From NCBI RefSeq assembly GCF_030272615.1, contig NC_081407.1, forward strand, positions 317,778,456 to 317,842,455: 64,000 bases of DNA, in the 5' to 3' direction. This stretch comes from Cryptomeria japonica. Its lineage: Eukaryota > Streptophyta > Pinopsida > Cupressales > Cupressaceae. The translations under genes were made by a program, and so were the position numbers. Shown piece after piece: positions 21,362 to 32,391 of this stretch. Numbering within the stretch: position 1 is the first letter of the stretch; each line of letters opens with the position of its first letter. The notes beneath the pieces are model-generated. The model searched no databases. It was not told where the DNA came from and saw only the letters and a program-made list of their open reading frames with translations.

Positions 21362-22910
21362 AAATTTAAATTACCTTTTGCTGGTGCAGGATTGAAAGGA
21401 TGAAACCTCAAATAAAATTGAGATGAACATATACAAGATAGACTTCAGAAACTAAAATCACAATCTCTGAAAAGTTATGTATTCCTATGCATAAGATTAT
21501 GGGATCTAAACCCATACCATATCTTAATTCGAAAACCCCAAATCATAACTCTAAACTGTATCTACTCAAAAAATGCACTACGGAATTCATATTTGAACAA
21601 AGCCTTCTAACCAAAATCATAGCAAAACAGAGCTTCCAAAACAACCCTTGCGCGTGCTAATGCTCAGCTCTAAAGACAAAACCCAAGCACAAACCATTCC
21701 TCACAACCCCAGCACTAATGTAGAGCGGTCAAGATGGAAAACAATCTGTTAGTCTACTTCACTTCATTCTGAGTGAAGATGGGAAACAAAGAAAAAAATG
21801 TTTCAACATTAGAGGAGTACTCAATAAATATACATTAGCGCAACTAGCAATTTTTAGACACAAAATTTAAGAAAACTCCCGACAATATGCAGATTTGAAA
21901 GCCTTAAAGATAAAATTCAAAAATTGAAAACCCTAAAGGCCCTTAAAAATTCTGCAGAAAGCAATTTGGAATTGCAAATTTTTCTACTATGTAGTTTGCC
22001 CCAAATTTAACCTGATATTCCCGCTTAATTCAAGCCAAATTAATTTTTTTACTTCATTGCTACTAAATTTGTTTAGTATAGCTTTACCGTCTTCCAGAAA
22101 TAAACTATCTTTCAGAATGGGCGTTTTCGAGTTTTTTTTAATAATTTATTTTTTAGGTTGCAAAATTTTTTTGTTTGGTTGGTGACTTCGAAATCCCAAA
22201 TTTTCAAAGTTGAACGCACAAACTGTTCAAGCATGTGTTTTCATTCTACCATTTTTGCAGAGCGTATCAATTAGAGCATATCAATTCAGTAGTCTAAGAA
22301 ATAATTTGTGGGAAATTACAAAATAACTTATATTTTCTTTGAATTGCATGCAAATAGAAAATATTGCCCCAAGATCCTATGTTTCAATAGTTTGTTTCTA
22401 TGGCCCAATAATAAATCTTCAGAAGGTTAGACATGACCATAAATTTGATGGGATTCTCTGCAAGTACAACCACTAACCCTGCTGTAGTTTTAGTTTTATT
22501 TTCTAAAAATAGTAGAAATGGTATGTTCTACTTTTCTCGAATTCTGAGAATGGTAAAATATGGCACAACTTTACCACAAATATTACAAAACTCTTGGCAA
22601 TCTATTTATAGACTTAAAAAACTCTGTAAATCTGAGATCTGGAAAACAAAAATACATTTGAATGCCTGCATAATTACGATTTTGAGATAGAACATCAAAA
22701 GGAAGCTCAATTTTTGCCACAAAAAATTGAATTTATAGTTAAAAAACAACACAGATCTGGAAGAGTTGCAAGCAGAACATAGTAACCTAGATCACATAGC
22801 GAATAAAATTGGTCTATTTACACAAACATAATCAAATTAAAAATAGAAAATTAAGAAATAGAATAATTAAAATGAAAAGGAAAAAAAAGGATGACAAGAC
22901 GAAGGAAAAA
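21362..22910. other. Host spacer left of the Alfin-like exon
   Basis: AT-rich. I looked here on the minus strand for Alfin exon 2 (a Cys-rich PEKENLCLYG-type motif) and did not find it. Nothing else is supported. Confidence 0.4.
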
Positions 22911-22914
22911 ATAC

Positions 22915-23041
22915 CAGAAGTAAGAGCCCACACAATGGCAGCTCGGTGGGCCCTGAAATCTGTAAACACCTTTTCCACTATCTGAGGGTTTATCTCTCTT
23001 CATTTTTTTATTGCTACCTCATCTTTTGTCAGTGCAGACAT
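22915..23041 (-). pseudogene. Alfin-like PHD-finger gene, exon 1 relic
   Basis: On the minus strand an ATG at 23041 opens MSALTKDEVAIKK, then a TGA at 23000-23002, then REINPQIVEKVFTDFRAHRA and AIVWALTS up to a donor G/GTATTT at 22915/22914. The segment NPxxVEKVFxDFxxxRAxIVxALTS is the start of the Alfin domain of plant Alfin-like chromatin readers, which bind H3K4me3 through a C-terminal PHD finger. The exon stops about where family exon 1 normally stops (from memory). The TGA is explained by CGA to TGA. No later exons are seen, so this is a fragment of a host gene. Confidence 0.7.
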
Positions 23042-23829
23042 AGATCCTTTGCTATATATTTCCTCTAATCTATGTGGTGTAGGTTTTGTCTGGTTGAAAT
23101 TTAGGAGCATTTGTGATTACTTGAGGCTGTAGGACTACCATCTTCTCAATCTCGACTTATCTCAACTATTTCAAATAAAAATTCTTAAAAATTTGACGTT
23201 GTCCCAGATTGTCACGAATTATTCAGCTCTTGTATTTCCAATTTAGCAAAAATATACTACTATGATTCAGATCTTTGTACTCCCAATTCATTAGAATAAT
23301 TAAATGCCTATGACAAAGAATGAGATTCAGCTTTCCATTGTGCAATTGCTAAATGGAAAGCTTTCACCACCTGTTCTTTTTGACACTATTTTCATAAGCA
23401 TGCATGCAAAGTGTCATTGAGTTGAGAACACACGTGGTTTTGAATAAATTGTTTAAATTGGTCAATCCATGTCATTCATATGTAGCACGCCATTCGAAAT
23501 TATTGTATAATATTAATTTTTATTATTAAATTTTTAAAAATTAATGTTTTTTATTTTTTAAAATAAAAAATTAATAAATGGTGTTATATGGCTGAGCTAA
23601 GTACTGTAAATGGAAAGGGCATAGATGGGCTATAGAGAAATGGACGTTCATTTATTTTAGTGTTTAATAGAACTAGCAATCACATCTTGGTGTGCAATAG
23701 GTACGCCGAATAGGTATGGAAGGTCAATTAGAGAAAAACAAATTGGTTTGTTTATTGCATACATTTGTGCAATACATGAGTTCAATAGGAGGAGAGAAAG
23801 AGGGGGGTAAGGAGATAGAGAGGAAGTTT

Positions 23830-24387
23830 TAAATTTGTTTTAAGATTTGGATTTAATTTGGTTGAGATTTAGGCTTTAATTTTGATAATATTTAATTAGG
23901 TTTAGGTTTAGGGTTCAATTTGGTTTGATGTTAGGTTTTAATATTAGCATAAGGTTTTAATAAGGTTAAGGGTTACAACTCAACTTGGCTTAGTGCTATG
24001 ATTAGGGTTTGATTTGGTTTACTATTAGGTTTAGGGTTAAATTTGATTTAGAATTTGGATTGGATTTGGTTCAGAGTTAGGGTTCAATTTAGTTTAATGT
24101 TCAATTAGATTGAGGTTTAGCGTTCAATTTCAATTAGTGTTATGGTTAGCATTCAATTTGGGGTTTTGTTTCACTTTGGTATAGAGTTAGTGTTCAATTT
24201 GTTATAAAATTCAGTTTTGTTTAGCGATGGGGTTTAATTTGGTCTAGTTTTATAGTTAGGGTATAATTTAGTTTATGGTTTTGATTTAAATTAGTACATG
24301 GTTAGGGTTTAATTCGGCATAGGGTTCAATTTAGTATAGGGCTCAATTTAATTTAGTAGGGTATAATTTGCTTTAGCATTTTCCTCC
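23830..24387. repeat. Degenerate TTTAGGG-rich minisatellite, left part
   Basis: Repeated variants of GGTTTAGGGTTCAATTTGGT and GGTTTAGTGTTAGG occur with irregular spacing of about 20-35 bp. The array is cut by Tat-2 at CCTCC and resumes at 37206. TTTAGGG is the common plant telomere unit, but the array is too degenerate to call telomeric. Confidence 0.8.
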
Positions 24388-26047
24388 TGTAGCGTCGTAA
24401 ATTGTACGCACTCGCTAGGGTGGTACAATTTCACACCTAGTTTAGCACCCGCCTTAGTGCATTTTACATTCTGCATTGCATTTCTCCTTTAGCACTTAAT
24501 TAATCAAATTAATTAGGTCTAAAGTCCTATTTCATCATTCTCTACATCATAAAGTTGGGCCCTTTCACTAAAGCGCGCCCTTCGCATTTTATTCCTCCAA
24601 TACATCACTCAATCAAAAACCCTAATTAAGTCCTATTTCGAACTTGGGGGCTTGGTTTCGGGGTCAAAACATCTCGAAATCACCTGTAACTTCGGGATTC
24701 TCTCTAAAATCATCATATCCGACGGCCCTGAAAATTTGGTGAAAAGTTGTCGGGACCGTGGCGCCCGGAGTGCACACGGTCCTGGACATTTTTCCCGAAA
24801 TTTTAGGAGCATGATCCAATCATAAAATAAAGCTTAACCCCAAGAAATTGGTGGGATATTCAATCTCTAGGTCGGCCAAAATACGAATTTACGATCTAGG
24901 GTTTCCTACATAAGAGCTCTCTTTCTTCATTTGAAGGGATCCAAATTTTGTTTTGAGGAACTTCATATGCAGCGAAAGAGCAGATCTTTGAAGACTTCAA
25001 CATCTTACAACATCCTTCTATCAAGCATCTATCAAATTCATTCATCCACTTAGGGCTTGGAAGACATTGAAGAACAATAGGAGATTACCGATTGAAGATT
25101 GGCTTGTACTCCTCCCTTGAGGGTTGGGTATGATTTCATGTTGTTTTCATGTCTTTACATAAGCTTCAATACATCATTTATTCATGCTTTAGATCACTTT
25201 GCATCTTGATTTAGAGAATTTACGTTATCATTTACAAGCAATTAGGGTTTACTTTCTAGGTTGCTCTAGTTTGCTTTCTCGCATTTTAGGACCTTGCACA
25301 CACACTAGGTCTGCACACACAATACATTTTACAAAACAACTTGGCTATTCGTGGAGGTGGAAATCACCGAAGCGGGGGTTTGACTAAGGAAAAACCCTAT
25401 ATAGCCGCCCATACACCCTTTTTCAGATATCATTGCAGGTTTCGGGATTCAGACGACGCCGCGGGATACAGATCCGGAGAGAGAAGGTCGAGACAACACT
25501 CTGTATCAAATTGCAGAGCAGAAGATTGGGACAGGGGTGCTGGGCGCCCTGGTCCTACCAGGACAGGGGCGCTAGGCGCCCTGGTCCCTGGGACAGAGGC
25601 GCTGGGCGCCCTGGTCCTCCGGACAGACAGCTTGCAGACAGCTTCCCAACAGTGTTTCAGAGTGCAGAACAGCAGTTTCCGGTGCAGTTTTCAGGACAGT
25701 GGCACCCACGCCCCCGTCCTGAACATTTTTAGTCCGATTTTGACTCCGGGTACACATCTGCATTCTTATTTCATCCTTGTATTTACAGCTGTTCATTGTT
25801 TAATCTCAATTCTGCAATCTGGTTATTAGTTCATACTTGCATTTTGGGATTAGGGTTTGAACTTGCATTACTTGATTTTACAATTTCAACAAGGGAATAG
25901 AAATCCTAATAGATATCCCGTGGTTCTCTCTTTCACAAAAAGAAGTAGCCAATTGTGCGATATCTCTAGGCTCTTTCGTATTCCGTAATGTGTGTCAAAA
26001 GGTAGGATTAGGGCATGATTAACCTAGTCTCGCTTTTTCCCCACACA
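24388..26047 (+). repeat. 5' LTR of Tat-2
   Basis: 1660 bp, TGTAGCGTCG to CCCACACA. Matched by 35574-37200. It holds three copies of a GC-rich unit near 25528-25620, where the 3' LTR has two. Confidence 0.96.
25528..25620. repeat. GC-rich 30-33-bp tandem repeat in the Tat-2 LTR
   Basis: The unit GGGACAGGGGCGCTGGGCGC...CTGGTCC occurs three times here and twice at 36714-36773. The 33-bp length difference between the LTRs equals one unit. Confidence 0.9.
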
Positions 26048-26050
26048 TTT

Positions 26051-26068
26051 TGGTGAACCCGACGTGAA
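26051..26068 (+). other. Primer binding site of Tat-2
   Basis: TGGTGAACCCGACGTGAA follows the LTR by three bases. The position is right for a primer site. I do not assign the tRNA. Confidence 0.75.
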
Positions 26069-26214
26069 ACTATCATTGCTTCCTCTTGCATTGCATTTGT
26101 TAGATCTAGATCTAGATTTAGTGTGTTTTCATTTCATTTTCATTAAAAAGAAAAAAAAAAAAAAAAGTGTGTTTCTTTGCATTGGGTGTTTAAGTTTTGT
26201 GTAATCTTTTCAAA

Positions 26215-29200
26215 ATGTCAGATTTTTATTTGCAAGATGTTCATGCTTTCGATGATTATTATGAGTATAGCCAAGATGAATTAGATGAAGCTTTAGATGA
26301 GTTTTTAAACCCTAAAGATGCCAAACCTTCATTTTACCAAAAACTCATAAACCTTGTTACCATGCCATTTCGTTGTGATGAGAAAGATAAGTTGAATGAG
26401 TCCTCTCAAGGGTACATTCCTATCAACTCTTCCACTAAATCTAGTAACATGGTTGTTTTCACCAATCCCCTCTATGAGGAGATGTCTCCTTTTGAATCAA
26501 AAGATAAACCTTTCAATAGATATGATCATGCTTTGTTGGATGATGCTCTTGATGACTTTGTGGCTTTATCGAAATCTTTAAACAAGAACAAAACTTCTAA
26601 ATTAGTTAACATGATAAACTTGAATGAGCATAAAAAGCCTCTCTTTGAAGTCCAAGGAGCTTATCCTTCTCCCACCTTTCAAGTTTCTAAGTCACCTCTC
26701 CTTACTGTCCAAGGAGGGTATGATCATGATTCCTTTCGTACTTCGAATAAACCAATCATCACTGTGCAAGGAAGAAAACCTATAAGTCCTTATAATTATG
26801 CCAAGCAAATAACTAGAGAGAGTTATCATGCGGTTGCCCATACTTATCATACCAGAAGTAATAAGCAACCTAGTCCTCCTCCTGTTATCCCAGTTTCTCT
26901 TCCGAATCCTCAACCGATTCTTCCACAAGCTCCCCGTATTTCACAAGTTCTTGGAAAGGAATATGATCTCATAGAACAACTTAAAGCTACCCCTGCTAAG
27001 ATATCCCTTTGGGATTTGATTCAAACTTCTTCCACTCATCATGGAATGTTACAAGATGCCTTGAAAGATTTGAATGTTCCTCCACCGAATACATCTAGTA
27101 ATATAGCATCTTTGGTTAACTCTGTGATGAATCCTAAAGCTCAAATTGTGTTTACCCAAGATGAGTTGCCTGCTAGTGAAATCCAACATCAATATGATCC
27201 CTTGATGATTGTGGTTATCATGAAAGACACTGCTATAAGGCGAACACTAGTAGATAATGGCTCTGGTCTTAATGTGTGTAGCATTAATCTTTTGCATAAG
27301 ATGAAAGTGGATACATCCTTAATTGAACCGGACTCTCGTCCTATTCGAGGCTTTGATAATGTGGCTAAAACTTCATTAGGTACTATCACCTTACCCATCA
27401 CAGTGGGGCCTATTACTTTGCCTACACCTATCCATGTTATGTCGGGAAATCTAACGTACAACTTGCTACTGGGGAGACCTTGGATTCACAGTATGCAAGC
27501 TGTCCCTTCTACATTGCATAGACAAGTTAAATTTATTTATAACAATAAGACATATACCTTGATAGGTGATACTAATTTTCAAGCTTGTTTGCAAACATCC
27601 ACTTCTAAAGGGGGTTCTTCTAAGCCGTCCTCATCTAGTGATGAATCTTTAAATAAGATACCTATCGGTGAATCCTCGCTCTCCGATGATCAAAATTCTT
27701 TGGATGAGTCTGGAGCTCTTGGAGAAGATTCTTCTCAACTTGAAACTACACATAAGAAGGATTTTGATCCTGGGAAGATTCTCGAAGATGATGATTGGGG
27801 ATCCCTTGATTTTAATCCTACATTTGTGGGTGAATATAAGGTTCCTTCTAGAGAAATTAAAGTTGAAAAGAAGGGAGAAGCTGAAAATCATAAAGTTGAA
27901 AAGAAAGAAGAAACTAAAAATCAATCAACCTTACCTGAATCTATGAGTAATAATTTTGTGGCCACCTCTCAAACTTCTTCTCCTCACATCTCTAATTATG
28001 AAGAGTTTGATTCTTTGTCTTATGAAAAACCACCTTCTCTTCCTAAAATGGCTGATCATTATGGTCGTGGTTTTCGCATTTTTGCTAAGCATGGGTATCA
28101 TGGAAAAGGTTGTGGTGCTCATAAACAAGGGATAAGAGTTCCTCTAGAGACTAATTTTCACAATTATGCCTTTGGACTTGGCTTTAATCCCTGCAAACGT
28201 ACTAAAGCTTCTAAAAGACCATGCATTAGTGTTAATGCTATCTCTACATCTTTATCAATACAACATCCTGAGTATATTGATGGGGATCCTTCATGTGCCT
28301 GTGCTTTGGATGTCTTCCCTACCGACGATGCTTTAGCTGAGTTCTTGGGAGCCTATGACACTCTTCCTCGTTATCATCACAATAGGGGACTCCCTTATTG
28401 TTTGAACACTGAAGCCTATTTTGGAAAAGAGATTGATAATGACGAGATTGTGAAAGAATTCCCTCAGTTAAAGGATACTCCTCAACAAAGTAATCTTCTC
28501 ATAAGTGACACCACTGATGTTAAGATGGATCCTTGCAATAAAGAGAAAGTCATTAAAATTGGGAAGTGTTTGGATGAAGAGGAACAGAAACAATATGAAG
28601 AACTATTGCATGAATTCCCTGAGATCTTTGCTTGGGCATATTCTGACATGCCTGGTATAGATCCTAAGATCGTTACTCATAATATTGTCTTAGTTCCTGA
28701 TGCTAAGCCCGTGAAACAAAAGATTCGAAAAATGAATCCTAAGGTAGCTTTGCTTGTTAAGGCTGAGATTGAAAAGTTATTGGAGGCTGGATTTATCCGC
28801 CCTATTGACTATTCCCCATGGATTTCAAATATTGTCGCTGTGGCTAAACCAGACAACAAAATAAGAATGTGTACTGACTTTCGGGATCTAAATAAGGCTT
28901 CTTTAAAAGATGATTTCCCTCTTCCAAACATTGACATGATAGTTGATTCTACGACAGGACATGCCTTGTTATCCTTCATGGATGGTTTTTCAGGCTACAA
29001 TCAAATTTTTATTAACCCTCAAGATCAATTCAAAACTGCTTTCACCACTCCTTGGGGTACGTTTTGTTGGATAATGATGCCTTTTGGACTTAAAAATGCC
29101 GGTGCAACTTATCAACGAGCGATGACCCTTATCTTTCATGATTATATGCATAAGATTTTAGAGGATTATGTTGATGATATTTTGGCCAAATCCTTTCTTC

Positions 29201-31794
29201 GCATGGATCATGTTAAAATCCTTCGTCAAATCTTTGAAAGAATTCGTAAATATCACATGCGCTTGAATCCCCGCAAATATGTTTTTGGTGTGGATAGTGG
29301 AAAACTATTGGGGTTCATAGTTTCGCATCGTGGGATTGAGGTGGATACTAAGAAAATAGATGCTATTGTCAACATGCCACCTCCTAGAAATGTGTCTCAA
29401 CTTAAAAGCTTACAAGGAAAGATTCAAGCTATTCGTAGGTTTGTGTCTCAGCTTGCGGATTGTACCTTTCCTTTTACTCAACTTCTTAAAAAGGATATCA
29501 CCTTTCAATGGAATGAGGATTGTCAACAAGCATTTGAAGATTTGAAAGTGTATTTGGCTAGTCCTCCTATTCTTCAACTTGCTGAACCTTCTAAACCTTT
29601 CCTTCTGTATACAGCTGCTTCCTCTCATGCTCTCGCAGCATTGTTGGCACAAAATGATAAAGATGGTAAGGAATGTCCGGTTTATTACATAAGTCGTACC
29701 TTACTCGATTATGAGACCCGATATTCTGCGATAGAAAGACAATGCTTGGCCTTGGTATTTGCGACTCAGAAATTGAGACATTATCTTTTAAATTCAGAAG
29801 TCCATGTCATGGTAAAGTTTGATCCTTTGAAGCATCTTTTCTCTAAAACTGATTTATCAGGACTTCTAGCTAAGTGGGTTATGATGTTAACTGAATTTGA
29901 CCTTAAATTTGTTTCACAAAGAGCAATTAAAGGACAAGCATTGACCGATCACTTAGTTGAGGCCCCTTCACCTTTCTCCTTCCCTAACCCTGAGTCCTTT
30001 CCTGACGACTTCATTCTTTCTATAGAGAAAGATGAAACTTGGGAGTTATACTTTGATGGCTCTAAGTGTCATACGGGATCGGGGGCAGGTGTTGTTCTGA
30101 TTTCTCCTACAAAGAAACCCATTCCCTTATCCTATCGTCTAAATTTCCTATGTACCAATAACATTGCTGAGTATGAGGCTCTTATAGCGGGAATAAAAGC
30201 AACCTTAGCTCTGAACATAAAACACATACATATCTATGGAGATTCGCAATTGATTATAAGACAAGTAACAGGAATATATCAAGCAAAACAAGACAAATTA
30301 TCACAATATAAAGATCTTGCCATCTCTTTATTACAGAAATTTGATTCTTATACCATGGAACTGGTTCCTTGAAGAGATAATCGACATGTGGATGCAATGG
30401 CATGTGTGGCTTCTCTAGTATCTTTAGAGGACCCTATGGTTGATCTTAAATTTGTTATTCACAACCTTATTTCTCCAGCTATTGTAGACGATTCTAGCTT
30501 GGTAACATGTTGTGATTTTATAGACTCAGATGAATGGTACTCGCATATCGTAAGATATTTGACCGATGGTACCTTTCCTGATTCCGCTAATTGAAACACT
30601 AGGGCTAGAATCCGCAAGCTGTCTGCTAGGTATATCATTCTTTCTAATTTCCTTTACCGAAGGGGTTATGATGGTCTTCTCCTTCGTTGTCTTAACAAGT
30701 CGGAAATCCCTGTTGCTCTTGAAGAGGCACATTTAGGTGCCTGTGGGGGGCATTTTGGGGGCAAATCTTTAGTTCATAGATTGCTTCGTATGGGATACTA
30801 TTGGCAAACTATGCAGAAGGATTCCTTTTCATTTGTTAAGAAATGTCATCAATGTCAACAACACAATAATCTGATTCATGCTCTTGCCCAAGAACTTCGT
30901 TCTCAAGTAGCTTCTTGGCCTTTTTCCGCATGGGGTTTGGATCTTATTGGTAAAATCTCTCCTCCTTCATCTCAAGGACACACCTTCATTATAACCGCAA
31001 CAGATTACTTTACGAAGTGGGTAGAAGCTATTCCCCTTCGCTCTACCACTGCTGAAGTGATTTGTCAATTTCTTCTAGAAAACATCATTTCTCAATTCGG
31101 GATACCTTCTACTATAATCTCAGATAATGGGACATCATTTAAGAACAAGGACGTGAAGAAATTCCTCGAGAAGTATCATATCAAACATCGATTTTCTACA
31201 CCATACTATCCTCAGTCAAATGGTCAAGCCGAATCATCCAATAAGATAATTGAACAAATTCTTCGCAAAATCGTGAATAAGCATGGTAAGGATTGGAGTA
31301 ACCAGCTAATCTATGCTCTTTGGGCCTACTGAACGAGTGTACGAATTGCCACAGGAACTACTCCTTATAATCTTGTTTATGGTGCTGACGCTATTATGCC
31401 TTTAGAGCTAGAGATTCCATCACTTAGGGTTTCTCTCAAAGGTATAGTAGATGATGACTCTTATAGAGAACAACGACTTCAACAGCTTGAGATGCTTGAT
31501 GAACAACGTATAAACGCTCTTGAGCATATTCAAGCGTATCACAAAACTCTACAACGAAGCTATAATGATAAGGTTATTCAACGTTCCTTCTCAGTAGGTG
31601 ACTTAGTCCTCTATGAGAATCAGCGCAATGTGAATGCCTTACCTGCAGAAAAGGGAAAATTTAGTCCTAATTGGCTTGGACCATATATCGTTATTGAGGA
31701 TTATGGATCAGGTGCTTACAAAATAGCGGATGTAGATGGTACGCCTCTTAAAGAACCTATCAATGCTATGCACTTGCGTAGATATTATGCTTAA
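26215..31794 (+). pseudogene. Tat-2 Pol polyprotein (protease, RT, RNase H, aRNase H, integrase)
   Basis: One frame of 1860 codons starts at ATG 26215 after an A-rich leader. Approximate residues: protease TLVDNGSGLNV at 346; RT from 850 with FMDGFSGYNQI and catalytic YVDD at 985; RNase H 1120-1240; second, archaeal-type RNase H from 1275 (ELYFDGSKCHTGSGAGVV, NIAEYEALIAG, IYGDSQLI); integrase zinc region from about 1505 (H, H, CHQC). Integrase Asp, Asp and Glu lie in WGLDLIGK, IISDNGTSF and NGQAESSNK, and a GPY-like end (WLGPYIV) precedes the stop. Stops are TGA at 30370, 30592 and 31330; the last sits in the conserved WAYRT motif, so CGA to TGA is near certain there. The first 250 residues are acidic with three VQG repeats and no recognisable Gag. 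Confidence 0.94.
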
Positions 31795-32391
31795 TTCTTC
31801 GTTCTTCATCTTTTCAATTCTTCAAACATTGGATAATATGTTAGTGTCTCTTAATTAAAGCAAAATAGAATTAAATGTTATGTTGTTTAATCTATATTGC
31901 TTCATTCCTGACAAGCGTGTCTTCTTACTTCATGGTTTGTCTTGAATTCATTTATGTAAATTGTGAAAGATTTACATTCCATTATGCTAGCATATTATAC
32001 AGTGTCGTTATGTGTTAAGTAGAATCGTATCATGTTGTGTTTAAGTTCAAAATTAAATCACATTAGTTATATGATTCTTAGACTTAATGCATATGTCTTC
32101 CTTATCATCAATGTTGTACTTGATTAAATATTTTAATTAAGTCACACATGTATCAATTTAATCATGGAGCATTGAGAAATCAATCACATGGAAATTAAAT
32201 TCTGAACATACATGTACATTTACCAGATGTATTAGATTTAATCAAAACAAAATATACATTGTTTTAAGCACTAAAGATAACACATTTGAGACAAAAGAGA
32301 AGCATGTATATATACATATATATATGTGTGGATCGTATACAAATATAGGTCACTATACATCCAAAAATGTGACCTCTCCTACATCATAAAA
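31795..32391. other. Spacer between Tat-2 pol and the antisense gene
   Basis: AT-rich noncoding DNA with a TATACATATATATATG stretch near 32307. It would serve as the 3' ends of two converging transcripts. No terminator signal can be assigned. Confidence 0.5.

Noticed and set aside
23830-24387. True telomere
   Set aside because: Units are highly degenerate and interspersed with AATTTGG; it is internal and split by an insertion.
25341-25829. Plus-strand frame of 162 codons inside the Tat-2 5' LTR (and its twin near 36527)
   Set aside because: It reads through the GC-rich LTR repeat, lies wholly in the LTR, and has no domain; treated as a by-product of the repeat.
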